From contig CACYPH010000003.1 of assembly GCA_902776185.1 (NCBI GenBank), forward strand, positions 1 to 64,000: DNA of 64,000 nucleotides, read 5' to 3'. Made by a program: the position numbers and the translations under genes. The notes under the pieces were generated by a model. The model saw only the letters and a list, made by a program, of their open reading frames with translations, made no database searches and had not been told where the DNA came from. Positions 17,360 to 27,093 of this stretch are shown here, in pieces (position 1 is the stretch's first letter; each line of letters begins with the position of its first letter). The stretch comes from an uncultured Ruminococcus sp. (GTDB taxonomy: Bacteria > Bacillota > Clostridia > Oscillospirales > Acutalibacteraceae).

Positions 17360-18169
17360 TCATAAAACTTTGAAATAATACTGCTTGCCAATGTGGAGAA
17401 TTCTGCCAGAGATTCCCCATGAATCCTTGTCGTGCGCGTTGGTAGTGCCGTTGATCGTGATATCAAGGGTGTTTTTCTTGAAATCAACGGCGTATGAGCC
17501 TTTGAAGGTATCGGCGTTCTTGATATAGGTATAGCTGCCGTCAGCGGCAAAATCTACGGTGTCACCCACAACGCCGACCCATTCGCCCTCCAGCGATTTG
17601 CCGTCGAAATCATCGAGGGCATCGTTTTTGCACATACATTTATCGCCGAGATACATGATACCGTCAGCAATATAAACACAGCCGCCGAAATTCGGGATAT
17701 CCTCGGCGATGATCGCAAAATCGTTCTGCCATTCGCCGTTATGCAGACGCGCCATCATGCCGACAGCATCTTTGCTGAGCTGATAGACATGGGTGCGCTT
17801 GCTGTCCTTGACGGTCAGCAGCCCATCCTCAAAGGAATAGGTGTACTCCTTGGAATCCTTGCCCTCCTGCTGATAGTGCAGACTGCCGTCTTTTTCAAAG
17901 GAATAGGTATAGGGTTCACCCTCTTCGGTATAGGAAGTCCATACGCCGACAAGAGAATCGGTAAACAATGCGGCGTCCTCCTCATCAGCGGGTGTGATGG
18001 AGAACTCGGTCGCTTTCTGTGTTTCCGCGGTATTGTTCTTTTTTTCGGAACCGCCGGTCAGCCCGCCGTTGCGGAAAAAGATGAAATAAACTGCCGCTGC
18101 GGCGATCACCAACAGAACAACGATAATCAGAATCGTGTTTTTTCCGCTTTTTTTCTCAGATTTTGTCAT
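17360..18169 (-). CDS. Membrane-anchored protein with two lipocalin-like domains
   Basis: The 269-residue protein has a basic N terminus, one membrane helix (ILIIVVLLVIAAAAVYFIFF, about 13-32) and an outer region. The outer region has two similar units of the type LxGxW-x-DxxxFxxDGSYTY: SLVGVWTSYTEEGE at about 70 and SLEGEWVGVVGDTVDF at about 190. This resembles the DUF5640/lipocalin-like repeats of Clostridia envelope proteins. Function is unknown. Confidence 0.65.
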   Translation of the reverse strand: MTKSEKKSGKNTILIIVVLLVIAAAAVYFIFFRNGGLTGGSEKKNNTAETQKATEFSITPADEEDAALFTDSLVGVWTSYTEEGEPYTYSFEKDGSLHYQQEGKDSKEYTYSFEDGLLTVKDSKRTHVYQLSKDAVGMMARLHNGEWQNDFAIIAEDIPNFGGCVYIADGIMYLGDKCMCKNDALDDFDGKSLEGEWVGVVGDTVDFAADGSYTYIKNADTFKGSYAVDFKKNTLDITINGTTNAHDKDSWGISGRILHIGKQYYFKVL

Positions 18170-18240
18170 GATAATGTCTCCTCTTCATCGGACGTATCAG
18201 CTCTTTTATGATCGTTCATATGATCCACGTATCGCATAAA

Positions 18241-18271
18241 GATACGCCCACACTGATCGAATGGGCGTATC
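18241..18271 (-). terminator. Terminator of the LCP family gene
   Basis: GATACGCCCA and TGGGCGTATC form a 10-base-pair stem just after the gene. The minus-strand transcript then reads TTTAT. Confidence 0.75.
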
Positions 18272-18283
18272 ATGGATGTTTAT

Positions 18284-19453
18284 TTAGTCGACGACATTAC
18301 CTTCGTAAATGAACTTCGCGAGGTCCTTACGCACCTGATCCCAGTTATCGATAACGATAACGGACTGTCCGTCGTCGGTTTTGCCGTAACGCCAGTTGCC
18401 GGTTGTCGGCAGGGTCATCTCGACCATCTCGTATTTCATGAAGGTCGGCATATTGGTGACAAGGAAGGTGATATCCGACTTCTTGAGGTTGGTGGTGATC
18501 AGCGGTCCAACCTTGTTGACGATCTCAACCAGATTGCCGACGCTCGCGTCGTTCTTGAGCTTATCGATAACGTTCTGGATCAGCTTGCGCTGACGCTGGG
18601 TACGATCCCAGTCGTCGCCGGAGAAGCTGTAATCGGGGTTGCCGCCGAGGTTTTCCTCACCTCTGTCACGTGCGTACCAGAGCGCCTGATAACCGTCGAG
18701 GTGCATCTTTTGGGTTTCCTTCGTAGCATCATATTTAAGGAAGCTGGTTCTGTCGGTCTGGTCATTGACGTCGATCTGAGCGTTGATATACTCGATCTCC
18801 TCGAGGTTCAGCTCGATGTCTACGCCGCCGAGAATATTGATGATCTCGCGGAAGGAATCAAAGTCAACGGTCGCAAAATAGTCGACCTTCGGTCCGAAGT
18901 TGGATTCGATCGTCGCGATAGAAAGCGCTTCGCCGCCGAGGGTATACGCGGCGTTGATCTTGTTATCGCCGTGGTTCGGGATCGTGACGTAGGTATCGCG
19001 CTGGAAAGAGGTCAGCTTGATCTTCTTATTGATGGTATCGATGGACAAGAGGATCATCGAGTCGGAGCGACCGAAGTCCTTTTCGTCCTGACGATAGTCC
19101 TGACCGAAGAGCAGGATATTCAGAACGTGCTCGTCGTTGAGAAGCGAATCGCTGCCGCCGGAATAAGAGACTTTTCCGTCGGAAGTATCCTTGGACTTAT
19201 CGATCAGACCGACGTCTATTTTGTCGATATCCTTATGCTTGAACAGGTCAAGATATCGATAAGCTACCAGCAGAAATACGCCGCCGAGCAGGAAAATGAT
19301 CGAAAAAACAAGCGCGGTAATGCGGATCGCCGTCTGCTTTTTATAGCGCTTGCCCTGCGGGGTCTTTTTCTCTTCTTTTTTATAAAGTTTGGTTACTTCA
19401 GCGGTTGAGGAAATATCAACAACATCGTCTTCTTTGAATCGTGCCATCAACAT
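18284..19453 (-). CDS. LytR-CpsA-Psr (LCP) family cell-wall glycopolymer ligase
   Basis: LCP enzymes transfer teichoic acids or capsular polymers from a lipid carrier to peptidoglycan outside the cell. The 389-residue protein has a cytoplasmic N terminus rich in Lys (about 1-45), one membrane helix (ITALVFSIIFLLGGVFLLVA, about 48-67) and the LCP domain with NILLFGQDYR, GRSDSMILLSID and SFQRDTYVTIP, which carry the Arg and Asp residues that bind the polyprenyl phosphate. A second ATG at 19447 is also possible. Substrate is not shown by sequence, but the LicD and GT2 genes nearby make decorated teichoic acid a candidate. Confidence 0.9.
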   Translation of the reverse strand: MLMARFKEDDVVDISSTAEVTKLYKKEEKKTPQGKRYKKQTAIRITALVFSIIFLLGGVFLLVAYRYLDLFKHKDIDKIDVGLIDKSKDTSDGKVSYSGGSDSLLNDEHVLNILLFGQDYRQDEKDFGRSDSMILLSIDTINKKIKLTSFQRDTYVTIPNHGDNKINAAYTLGGEALSIATIESNFGPKVDYFATVDFDSFREIINILGGVDIELNLEEIEYINAQIDVNDQTDRTSFLKYDATKETQKMHLDGYQALWYARDRGEENLGGNPDYSFSGDDWDRTQRQRKLIQNVIDKLKNDASVGNLVEIVNKVGPLITTNLKKSDITFLVTNMPTFMKYEMVEMTLPTTGNWRYGKTDDGQSVIVIDNWDQVRKDLAKFIYEGNVVD

Positions 19454-19517
19454 CCCGCCTTTCTGTTACAAATGCTTTGATTTCTGTTTTTCGAATATCA
19501 GGTAAACGCAGCTCGTG

Positions 19518-19579
19518 CCTGCATTACATACTATAACTCATTTTAAAGTTTTACTAGTATATTATACACGTAATGCGGG
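19518..19579. promoter_or_regulatory. Promoter region of the LCP gene with flanking inverted repeat
   Basis: CCTGCATTAC (19518-19527) and GTAATGCGGG (19570-19579) are inverted copies matching at nine of ten bases. They enclose a minus-strand TATAAT (19566-19561). I see no good -35, so the promoter call is weak. Confidence 0.4.
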
Positions 19580-19708
19580 TGTTTATTTTCTGATAAAGAA
19601 ATAAGGTCGAAATTCAGAAAAATTTAACAACTTATTGTACATTTTGTAACTTTTAGGGGCATATATTGTGTATTATCACTCTATCCGAGGTGTTATACAG
19701 GCATCGAT

Positions 19709-20281
19709 TCAGCCGAGTTCATCAAGGGTCAGGTAGTACGCCGGGAGATACTCGTCTTTGAATATCTTCAGTGCGGGGAGATCCATCGCGTCGATGGCTT
19801 CCTCTGTCGCTGCTTTCGCCTTGAGGAATTCGTTATTGCCCATGCGTACCTCTTCGATACATTTGATCAGTGCGGAGAGCTTGTCCGCAGCCTTGACATA
19901 CGGAATGAGCGCAGGGTCGACGTCGCTGATCAAGGGGCGGTACAGGCCGCGCAGATCATCGGGGAGCATCTCGATCAGCTTGTTTTCCGCTACCTTTTCG
20001 ACCGCTTTGTAAGCGTTTCTGATCTCGGGGTTGAAATACTTGACAGGGGTCGGCATATCGCCGGTGATGATCTCGCCTGCATCATGGAACAGTCCGATGA
20101 CGGCGGCTCGGTCGGCGTCGAGTTCACAGCCGCAGCGGGTGTTGGCGATACTGACCAGCGCATGGGACAGGATCGCGACCTCGAGGCTGTGCTCGGAAAT
20201 ATTCTCGGTCTTGGTATTATTCATCAACCCCCAGCGGTCGATGTATTTCATTCTCGAAATCATTGCGAAAAAATTGCTCAT
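19709..20281 (-). CDS. HD-domain 5'-deoxynucleotidase, YfbR-like
   Basis: YfbR-type enzymes dephosphorylate deoxynucleoside 5'-monophosphates. The 190-residue protein has the HD metal motif: H31 in SEHSLEVA, H66 and D67 in GLFHDAGE, and a later conserved Asp in SDVDPALIPYVKAADKL. The N terminus FFAMISRMKYIDRWGLM matches this family, as does GDMPTPVKYF. The start lies in a divergent gap with the YfhO gene. Confidence 0.85.
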   Translation of the reverse strand: MSNFFAMISRMKYIDRWGLMNNTKTENISEHSLEVAILSHALVSIANTRCGCELDADRAAVIGLFHDAGEIITGDMPTPVKYFNPEIRNAYKAVEKVAENKLIEMLPDDLRGLYRPLISDVDPALIPYVKAADKLSALIKCIEEVRMGNNEFLKAKAATEEAIDAMDLPALKIFKDEYLPAYYLTLDELG

Positions 20282-20424
20282 GGCTGTCTCCTTAATTTTT
20301 ACATTATTTTTGAATTTAATAGTGCATTTTTGATTAAAGTATGTTATACTATATTAGTTTCAGTATCTTTATCATAACACATTCGATCGCTGAGGTAAAG
20401 TATTTTTGAACGGAGGGAGAGAAG

Positions 20425-22920
20425 TTGACACTCAGTCGCGCCGCAATCAGGAACAAGAACTACGGCGTCAGAGCCTTTTTCTGGGGACTGCTTCTCGCCG
20501 CCTGCGTTATCGTTCCGGTGATGATCTATGATAACGGCTATTTTCTGTATTACGGCGACTTCAACGTTCAGGAGATCCCTTTCTACCGATTGGCGCACGA
20601 TACGATCCTCAGCGGCGATATCGGATGGAGTCATCTGACGGATCTGGGATCGAACTTCATCGGCAGCTACAGCTTTTATCTGCTCGGCTCGCCGTTCTTC
20701 TACCTGACGCTTTTGCTCCCGTCCGAGCTTGTGGCATATGCGTTCGGACCGCTACTGATATTGAAGCTCGGCTGCTGTTCGCTGACCGCTTACATCTATC
20801 TGCGCAGATATGTCAGAGATCCGCGGTTCGCCGTGATCGGCGGTCTGCTGTACGCTTTCTCCGGATTCTCGGTATACAATCTCTTTTATTTCCACTTCCA
20901 CGAGGCGATGATCGTCTTTCCGCTGCTGCTCGCGGCGCTGGACGAATTTCATGCGACAAAGCGCAGAGGGGTCGTTTCACTGGCGCTATGCTTTGCCGCC
21001 GTCATCAACTACTACTTCTTTTTCGGACAGGCGCTGTTTCTGCTGATCTACTATATTGTCAAGCTGATCTCGCGCTCCTATCGCTTTCGCGTCAAAGAAT
21101 TCTTCCTGCTGGCGGCGGAGGCTGTCATCGGCGTGATGCTGGCGATGTTTTTGCTGCTGCCGTCGGTTGCCGCGATCACCGGCAATTACCGTACCTCTCA
21201 ATTGATCAGCGGCTGGAATGCGGTCGTTTATCCGGCGTCGCAGCGATATATTCAGATCCTTTGCGCGATGTTCTTCCCCGGCGATCTGCCGGCAAGGGCG
21301 AATTTCACCCCGAGTGCCGGCGGAAAATGGTCGTCTGTCGCCGTATATCTGCCGATGTTCTCAATGACGTTCGTCATCGCGTTCTTCCGCAAATACAAAA
21401 AGAGCTTTTTGAACATCCTGCTCGGCATTCTGCTGGTCATGGCTTTTGTCCCGGGGCTCAACAGCATGTTCCAGGCGCTCAACAGCGCTTACTACGCAAG
21501 ATGGTACTATATGCTGACGCTGGTCATGATACTGATGACCGTTTACTCGCTCGACCATATCAGGGAATGCGACTTCAAAAAGGGCTTTATCCCGACAGCG
21601 ATCATCACGGGGATCATCTCGGTCGTGATCGGTTTGATGCCGTACGAAGCGTTCAAGAATTCCACGAAAACCGTTTACAAAATCGGCATCGAAGCGACGC
21701 CGAGGCGTTATTGGGCATTTGTCGCGATGACTGTGGTCGGTCTTGCGGCGACATTTGGCTTATATATTCTTTTTAAGAAAAATAGCAAATATTTTATACG
21801 AATCCTGTCGCTTGCACTGAGCTTCTTTATCATCGGGTATTCGAGCGTCTATCTCTGGGCGGCGAAGCGTGTGAGCGACCACGACGACGAATTCCTGCAG
21901 AAATATGCGCTGAATTACGGCGCGGATATCACGCTGGACGATATGAAAGAGGTGCGATCGGATTTCTACCGCACCTATGATAACATGGGAATGTTCTGGC
22001 AAACGCCGTCGATCCAGGCGTTCCACAGCGTCGTTCCCGGTGCGCTGATGGAGTTTTACAACCAATCCGGCGTCAAAAGAGACGTCGGCTCGCGCCCGGA
22101 GACGAAGCTGTACGGATTCAGAGCGCTGCTCTCTGTCAAATACCTGTTTGCACAGGAAGGGCTTGCCAAAAAAGACAAGCCGAATCTGCCGTACTTTGAA
22201 TATCTGAGAAATGAAAACGGCTTTGATATCTACGAAAACACGCTTTATCTGCCGATGGGCTTTACCTATGATCGCTTCATCTGTCAAGAGGAATACCTTG
22301 ACTTAAGCGACGACGTCAAGCATCTGGCGCTGCTCAAAGCGATGGTGCTGACGCAGGAGCAGATGAAAAAGTACGCGGATATCACGGGATATCAGGACGG
22401 TCAATACCTCAACCTGAATTTGCAGTTTGACGAGATCCATCCGCAGAATACCCGGCATCCGACCTACGTCGGTTATAAAAGTGCTGCCGCTGAATTTGAA
22501 TATACAAAAGAAGCGTATCAAGAGGACGTCCAAAAGCTGCAGCAGAATGTCTGCTCACGCTTTGCGTATGTGAAAGGCGGCTTTGATGCAGAGTTCGATA
22601 ACAAGGGCGGCGATAATCTGCTGTTCTTCAGCGTGCCCTTTGACGAGGGATGGACAGCCTATGTCAACGGCGAAGAAGCAGAGATCGAGGTCGTCAATAT
22701 CGGATTGACGGCGGTCAAGGTAGACGGTCATAAAAAGAGCGTCATCGAATTCCGCTACACCACGCCGATGCTAAAAGAAGGGATCATCATCTCCCTGATC
22801 GGCGCAGGATTATTTGCAATTTATCTGATAGCGAACAAGGGCTTTTCTGCAAAGAGCCGATTCAAAAAACGCTATCGTATCAAAAACAGAAGCAAAATCT
22901 CCAAGGAGGGAACCGTATGA
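20425..22920 (+). CDS. YfhO family multi-spanning membrane glycosyltransferase-like protein
   Basis: YfhO proteins are GT-C-like membrane enzymes. In Bacillus one is needed for glycosylation of lipoteichoic acid. The 831-residue protein has about 13 membrane helices, the early conserved loop with GDFNVQEIPFY and the tandem SYSFYLLGSPF region, and a long extracellular C-terminal part with VPFDEGWTAYVNGEEAEI, the YfhO hallmark. Start is TTG at 20425 after GGAGGGAG. The stop overlaps the next start as ATGA. It leads a cluster of envelope genes. Confidence 0.88.
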   Translation: MTLSRAAIRNKNYGVRAFFWGLLLAACVIVPVMIYDNGYFLYYGDFNVQEIPFYRLAHDTILSGDIGWSHLTDLGSNFIGSYSFYLLGSPFFYLTLLLPSELVAYAFGPLLILKLGCCSLTAYIYLRRYVRDPRFAVIGGLLYAFSGFSVYNLFYFHFHEAMIVFPLLLAALDEFHATKRRGVVSLALCFAAVINYYFFFGQALFLLIYYIVKLISRSYRFRVKEFFLLAAEAVIGVMLAMFLLLPSVAAITGNYRTSQLISGWNAVVYPASQRYIQILCAMFFPGDLPARANFTPSAGGKWSSVAVYLPMFSMTFVIAFFRKYKKSFLNILLGILLVMAFVPGLNSMFQALNSAYYARWYYMLTLVMILMTVYSLDHIRECDFKKGFIPTAIITGIISVVIGLMPYEAFKNSTKTVYKIGIEATPRRYWAFVAMTVVGLAATFGLYILFKKNSKYFIRILSLALSFFIIGYSSVYLWAAKRVSDHDDEFLQKYALNYGADITLDDMKEVRSDFYRTYDNMGMFWQTPSIQAFHSVVPGALMEFYNQSGVKRDVGSRPETKLYGFRALLSVKYLFAQEGLAKKDKPNLPYFEYLRNENGFDIYENTLYLPMGFTYDRFICQEEYLDLSDDVKHLALLKAMVLTQEQMKKYADITGYQDGQYLNLNLQFDEIHPQNTRHPTYVGYKSAAAEFEYTKEAYQEDVQKLQQNVCSRFAYVKGGFDAEFDNKGGDNLLFFSVPFDEGWTAYVNGEEAEIEVVNIGLTAVKVDGHKKSVIEFRYTTPMLKEGIIISLIGAGLFAIYLIANKGFSAKSRFKKRYRIKNRSKISKEGTV

Positions 22921-24272
22921 GTTTCGGTGAAAACATCATGAAATACAAAGAGGATATTATCGCGGATCTGACGGAACTGATCGCGATAAAGTCCATCTCC
23001 GGCACAGACGCGTGTCAGGACGCGCTGGACTGGATGATCAAGAAAGCGCAGTCCTTCGGATTGAAAGCGGAAAAGGTCGGCGACAAAGCCTGTCATGTGG
23101 AATTGGGCGAAGGCGGCAAGCTGTGCGGCGTGCTCTCTCACCTTGACGTTGTGCCAGAGGGAAACAACTGGAACTCTCTCCCCTTTGAGCTTTCTGTCGG
23201 CGACGGCTATATGTACGGCAGAGGGATCGCAGACGATAAAGGCGCGGCGCTCGTGAACCTCTACTGCCTGAGAGCGCTCAAGGAAATGGGTATTCAGGGT
23301 AAAAACACTGTTCGCGCGATCTTCGGCGTCGATGAAGAGCGCGGTATGCACGATATGGACGAGTATTTCAGCAAGGAGCCGCTGCCCGAGCTTTCGTTTA
23401 CGCCGGATTCGGAATACGGTATCTGTCAATATGAGAAAGGTCTGCTGCAGCTCGAGCTGTATGCCGATACGCACGACGGCACGACATTGACGCAGATGCA
23501 TTCCGGCAAAGCGGTCAACGCTGTTCCGGATACCGCCTATGCGCTGCTCGACTGTACAGAAAATGAGGATCATCAGCTCGCGCGCCTTGCCGATGCGAAA
23601 AAAGGTTCTTTTGAATTCTATTACACCATCGACGGATTGATGGTGCTTTCGCGCGGAACGGCGGCGCACGGCTCTACTCCCGAAAAGGGCTTGAATGCCG
23701 CTACGGCGCTGATCGACCTGCTGACGTCGAACTTTGCGCTCCCCACGATGGGCACGATTCCCGCTTTTATCAGTCATTATGTCGGTACCGACTGTGACGG
23801 CGTGATGCTGGGCATTAAAATGAGAGATAAGGAATCCGGTCCGCTGACCGTCAACGTCGGAACGGTACATATCGACGAGGGTTACGCGACCTGTACGATG
23901 GATATCCGCTATCCCGTTACGGCAGACGGCGAAGAGATTCTCAGAAAAATCACGGAAAATGCCGAGCGCGAAGGCGTTCATGTCAAGGTGCTCGAGCATA
24001 CTCCTCCGCTGAACATGGACAAGGATTCGGATATCATCCGACTGCTCAGCGAATCGTATGAGGCAGTCATGGGCGAAAAACCGCTGCTGTATTCTACCGG
24101 CGGGGGCACCTATGCCCGTAAGCTCGGCGGCAAGGGCGTTGCATTCGGTCCGGTATTTCCCGGCGAGGAAAGCAATATGCACAACGCCAACGAGTGTCTG
24201 AGCGTGGATAAGTACTTCAAGCACGCGCAGATCTGTCTGGAATCCATCTATCATCTTTATACAAAGGAATGA
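22917..24272 (+). CDS. M20 family dipeptidase, PepV-like
   Basis: The 451-residue metallopeptidase has the M20 metal-binding pattern: HLDVVPEG (first His/Asp), GRGIADDKG (bridging Asp), DEERGM (catalytic Glu) and the late His in MHNANECL. It is of the PepV/carnosinase-like dipeptidase group, which are cytoplasmic zinc enzymes cleaving dipeptides, often with broad specificity. There is no signal peptide. It is coupled by four-base overlaps to YfhO before it and the DUF975-like gene after it. Confidence 0.88.
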   Translation: MSFGENIMKYKEDIIADLTELIAIKSISGTDACQDALDWMIKKAQSFGLKAEKVGDKACHVELGEGGKLCGVLSHLDVVPEGNNWNSLPFELSVGDGYMYGRGIADDKGAALVNLYCLRALKEMGIQGKNTVRAIFGVDEERGMHDMDEYFSKEPLPELSFTPDSEYGICQYEKGLLQLELYADTHDGTTLTQMHSGKAVNAVPDTAYALLDCTENEDHQLARLADAKKGSFEFYYTIDGLMVLSRGTAAHGSTPEKGLNAATALIDLLTSNFALPTMGTIPAFISHYVGTDCDGVMLGIKMRDKESGPLTVNVGTVHIDEGYATCTMDIRYPVTADGEEILRKITENAEREGVHVKVLEHTPPLNMDKDSDIIRLLSESYEAVMGEKPLLYSTGGGTYARKLGGKGVAFGPVFPGEESNMHNANECLSVDKYFKHAQICLESIYHLYTKE

Positions 24273-25039
24273 ATCCATTGTCACCATCCGCAATCGTCAG
24301 GTCTCAGGCACGAAAAACGCTTAAGGGCAACTATGTTGCCGCTGTCGCTTCATTTTTCATTCTGCTGCTGCCGATTTACCTGATCGAAGGTCTCAGCTCT
24401 GTTCTCGACACGATTCTGCGTCAATTCACAAACGATGCAGCGATCCTCGGAGGGCTGATCGTCGTTGTCATCACCCCGATATCGATCCTGCTGTTTGTTC
24501 TGCTGTCTCCCCTGTTCAACGGCTTTGTCCGTGTCTTTTATGAGGCGGCTTACACGCGCCGCATGAGGATGAGCAATCTGTTCTACTATTTTGCAAAAGA
24601 CAGATATCAAAGAACGATTCATCTAAATCTGGCAATTGCCATACGCGTTATTCTTCCGGCGCTGCTCATTTATCTGCCGGTTTTCATCTACTATATTTTC
24701 TGCTTCACTTATCTGGAAAACTTTGTCGGCACGGTTCTTTACAAAGACTTCGCCTTTCTGCTGGCCGTGATGTCCACGATCCTGCTGATCCTGTACACGC
24801 TGAAATACTTTTTGGTGTTTACACTGTACTGTTCCGATGATACCGTGTCGCCGCATCAGATCATCAGCACCTCAAAGAGCATTATGGCAAATCAGAAAGC
24901 CTCGGCAACTAAGCTGATCTTCAGCTTTACACCGTGGATGCTGCTGTGTCTGTTGATTTTGCCGGCGCTGTACGTCGTCCCCTATATGACGCAATCGCTG
25001 TGTATCGGTGCAAAATGGATGACGATGAAAGGAAAATGA
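24269..25039 (+). CDS. Six-helix membrane protein, DUF975-like
   Basis: The 256-residue protein has about six membrane helices and a basic amphipathic start (SPSAIVRSQARKTLKGNY), the arrangement seen in DUF975 integral membrane proteins. The loop before helix five (SPHQIISTSKSIMANQK) also resembles that family. Function is unknown. It starts within the last four bases of the dipeptidase gene and ends two bases before the GT2 gene, so the genes are probably co-translated. Confidence 0.65.
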   Translation: MNPLSPSAIVRSQARKTLKGNYVAAVASFFILLLPIYLIEGLSSVLDTILRQFTNDAAILGGLIVVVITPISILLFVLLSPLFNGFVRVFYEAAYTRRMRMSNLFYYFAKDRYQRTIHLNLAIAIRVILPALLIYLPVFIYYIFCFTYLENFVGTVLYKDFAFLLAVMSTILLILYTLKYFLVFTLYCSDDTVSPHQIISTSKSIMANQKASATKLIFSFTPWMLLCLLILPALYVVPYMTQSLCIGAKWMTMKGK

Positions 25040-25040
25040 T

Positions 25041-26165
25041 ATGAGAGTATCGTTATGTACGATCGCGCATAATGAGGAGAGCGTTCTCAACGGTCTTTTG
25101 CGCGATATCAGGGATCAGAATTATCCCCACAACAAAATAGAAGTCATCATGATCGATTCCGGCTCTACCGACCGCACCCATGAGATCATGGAAGAGTTCA
25201 TGGAAGCGGACAACGGATTTTATGACGTTAAGATCTACACGATTCCGAAAAAGAATCAGGCGGCTTCGTGGAATGTTGCGATCGAGCATGCGACGGGCGA
25301 TATCATCATCCGCGTCGACGCACACTCGAAGATCCCGCGTCAGTTTGTCGCACGAAATGTTTTTAACATCAAAGAGGGCGAGGATATCGTCGGCGGCGGC
25401 AGACCGAATATCTGTGCCAACCCGAATCCCTGGACAAAGACCCTGCTCGCCGCAGAGGAATCGCTGTTCGGTTCATCGGTCGCGGATTACCGCAGACCCG
25501 CCGCACAAAAGGAGTATCACGACAGCCTGTTTCACGCCGCGTACCGCCGCGAGGTATTCGCGAACGTCGGCGGCTTCAATGAAGAGCTGGGACGTACCGA
25601 AGATAACGAACTGCACTACCGGATCCGTCAGGCTGGATACAAGCTGTGCTGCTGTCCGGAGATCATCTCGTTTCAGCACACGCGCAATACTTTTAAAAGG
25701 ATGCTGCAGCAAAAATACGGCAACGGTTACTGGATTGGTTTGACGCTGGGCGTATGTCCCGGATGTCTGAGCTACTTCCACTTTATCCCCTTTGTCTTTC
25801 TGCTGACATTGGCGGCGACTATCGGCGTCTGGATCGGTACCGGTCAGCCGGTTTATCTTGCGATTCTGATGGCGATGTACACCATGTTCAACCTGGTCAA
25901 TACCGTCGGCAGCTTTGTGCTGAAAAAATCGCTCAATCCGATGTTTTTACTGCTCCCGCTGCTCTTCCCCGTTTTGCATATTACCTACGGCATCGGAACG
26001 CTGGTCGGACTTATTCAGCTGCCATTCTGGAAACACAGTCTTGACGGCAGCGCCGAGCGCAGGATCGAGGAGATCAAAGAAGCCGTGAAAAAGAATACTG
26101 TCAGCTATGGCAGAGATGAAAACGATTTGGATATGAAGATCTATGACAAAGATTATAAACGTTGA
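25041..26165 (+). CDS. Family 2 glycosyltransferase with C-terminal membrane helices
   Basis: The 374-residue protein has the GT2 GT-A fold at the N terminus: CTIAHNEESVLNGLL, the IDSGSTDRT nucleotide loop, the DXD-like RVDAHSKIP and the late ED motif in GRTEDNELHYRIR. Three to four membrane helices occupy about 240-340. This architecture fits polymerising or lipid-linked sugar transferases such as ExoA-like enzymes of surface polysaccharides. The sugar is unknown. The end overlaps the licD-like gene by 23 bases. Confidence 0.88.
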   Translation: MRVSLCTIAHNEESVLNGLLRDIRDQNYPHNKIEVIMIDSGSTDRTHEIMEEFMEADNGFYDVKIYTIPKKNQAASWNVAIEHATGDIIIRVDAHSKIPRQFVARNVFNIKEGEDIVGGGRPNICANPNPWTKTLLAAEESLFGSSVADYRRPAAQKEYHDSLFHAAYRREVFANVGGFNEELGRTEDNELHYRIRQAGYKLCCCPEIISFQHTRNTFKRMLQQKYGNGYWIGLTLGVCPGCLSYFHFIPFVFLLTLAATIGVWIGTGQPVYLAILMAMYTMFNLVNTVGSFVLKKSLNPMFLLLPLLFPVLHITYGIGTLVGLIQLPFWKHSLDGSAERRIEEIKEAVKKNTVSYGRDENDLDMKIYDKDYKR

Positions 26166-26994
26166 CAGAGATACTCTGAGAAAGCTACAATTAAAAGAGC
26201 TGGATTCTCTCATATACTTTGATGAATTCTGTAAAAAGAATCAGCTCAGGTATTATCTGCTGGGCGGCTGTGTGATCGGTGCGATCCGCCACGGCGGGTT
26301 CATCCCGTGGGATGACGATATCGACCTGATCATGCCGCGCAGAGATTATCAGGAAATGCTGAGGCTGTGGGCTGAGCAGGAGAAGGATAACGATCGATAC
26401 CTGATGCTGACGACCGACGGTGAGGAAGTTTTCACCGGCAACTGCTTTGCGACGATGGTCGATACCTCGGCGACAATGATCAAGGAGAATCAGAAGGATA
26501 TCGACGTTCCGCATGGGATCGTTACGGATATTTTCCCCATGGACGGCTGTCCCGACGGCAAGCTCAGGCGGTATTTGCAGTACTATCACGCGATGATGTA
26601 CTCCTTGTATATCACCGAGGTCGTGCCGAGCAATCACGGCGGGCTGGTCAGATTTGTCGGCGGACTGCTGTTAAAGCTTGTGCCGTCAAGAAAGCGCCGC
26701 ACGAAGATCTGGAAAAAGCATGAGCGGAAAATGTCGCAGTATGATTTTGAAACGCATATCAACTGCACGGAGCTTTGCGCCGGTCCACATTATATGCAGA
26801 ACAAATATCCGCGCGATGCTTTTATGAAGGCGGAATATCACGACTTTGAGGGGCTGTCGATGCCTCTGCCGGTCGGATATGACGTTTATCTCAGGACGGC
26901 GTTCGGCGATTATATGGCGCTGCCGCCCGAGGATAAACAGGTACCGCATCACGACTTGGTGGGGCTGGATCTGGAGAAAGGGTGTAATTCTTAA
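26143..26994 (+). CDS. LicD family phosphotransferase
   Basis: LicD proteins transfer phosphocholine or related groups onto teichoic acid or capsule sugars. The 283-residue protein has the nucleotidyltransferase-like signature LLGGCVIGAIRHGGFIPWDDDIDLIMPRRDY split by its Gly and Asp residues (GA...WDDDID), followed by the DIFPMDG motif. No choline kinase or cytidylyltransferase gene is in the window, so the donor group is uncertain. The last residues VPHHDLVGLDLEK recur in a remnant about 120 bases downstream. Confidence 0.88.
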   Translation: MTKIINVDRDTLRKLQLKELDSLIYFDEFCKKNQLRYYLLGGCVIGAIRHGGFIPWDDDIDLIMPRRDYQEMLRLWAEQEKDNDRYLMLTTDGEEVFTGNCFATMVDTSATMIKENQKDIDVPHGIVTDIFPMDGCPDGKLRRYLQYYHAMMYSLYITEVVPSNHGGLVRFVGGLLLKLVPSRKRRTKIWKKHERKMSQYDFETHINCTELCAGPHYMQNKYPRDAFMKAEYHDFEGLSMPLPVGYDVYLRTAFGDYMALPPEDKQVPHHDLVGLDLEKGCNS

Positions 26995-27029
26995 TCACAT
27001 TCATTCATAAGCATAGATATATTTAAAGG

Positions 27030-27092
27030 AAAGCCCCTCATCCGTCACCGGACTTGATTGTCCGGCGACACCTTCCCCCCGAGGGGAAGGCT
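27030..27092. repeat. Palindromic intergenic repeat (family D)
   Basis: Two hairpins occur back to back: CCGGAC/GTCCGG and CCTTCCCC/GGGGAAGG. This CTCATCCG...CCTTCCCC layout is a known look of short intergenic repeats in gut Clostridia. It separates licD from the licD-tail remnant. Confidence 0.65.
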
Positions 27093-27093
27093 T

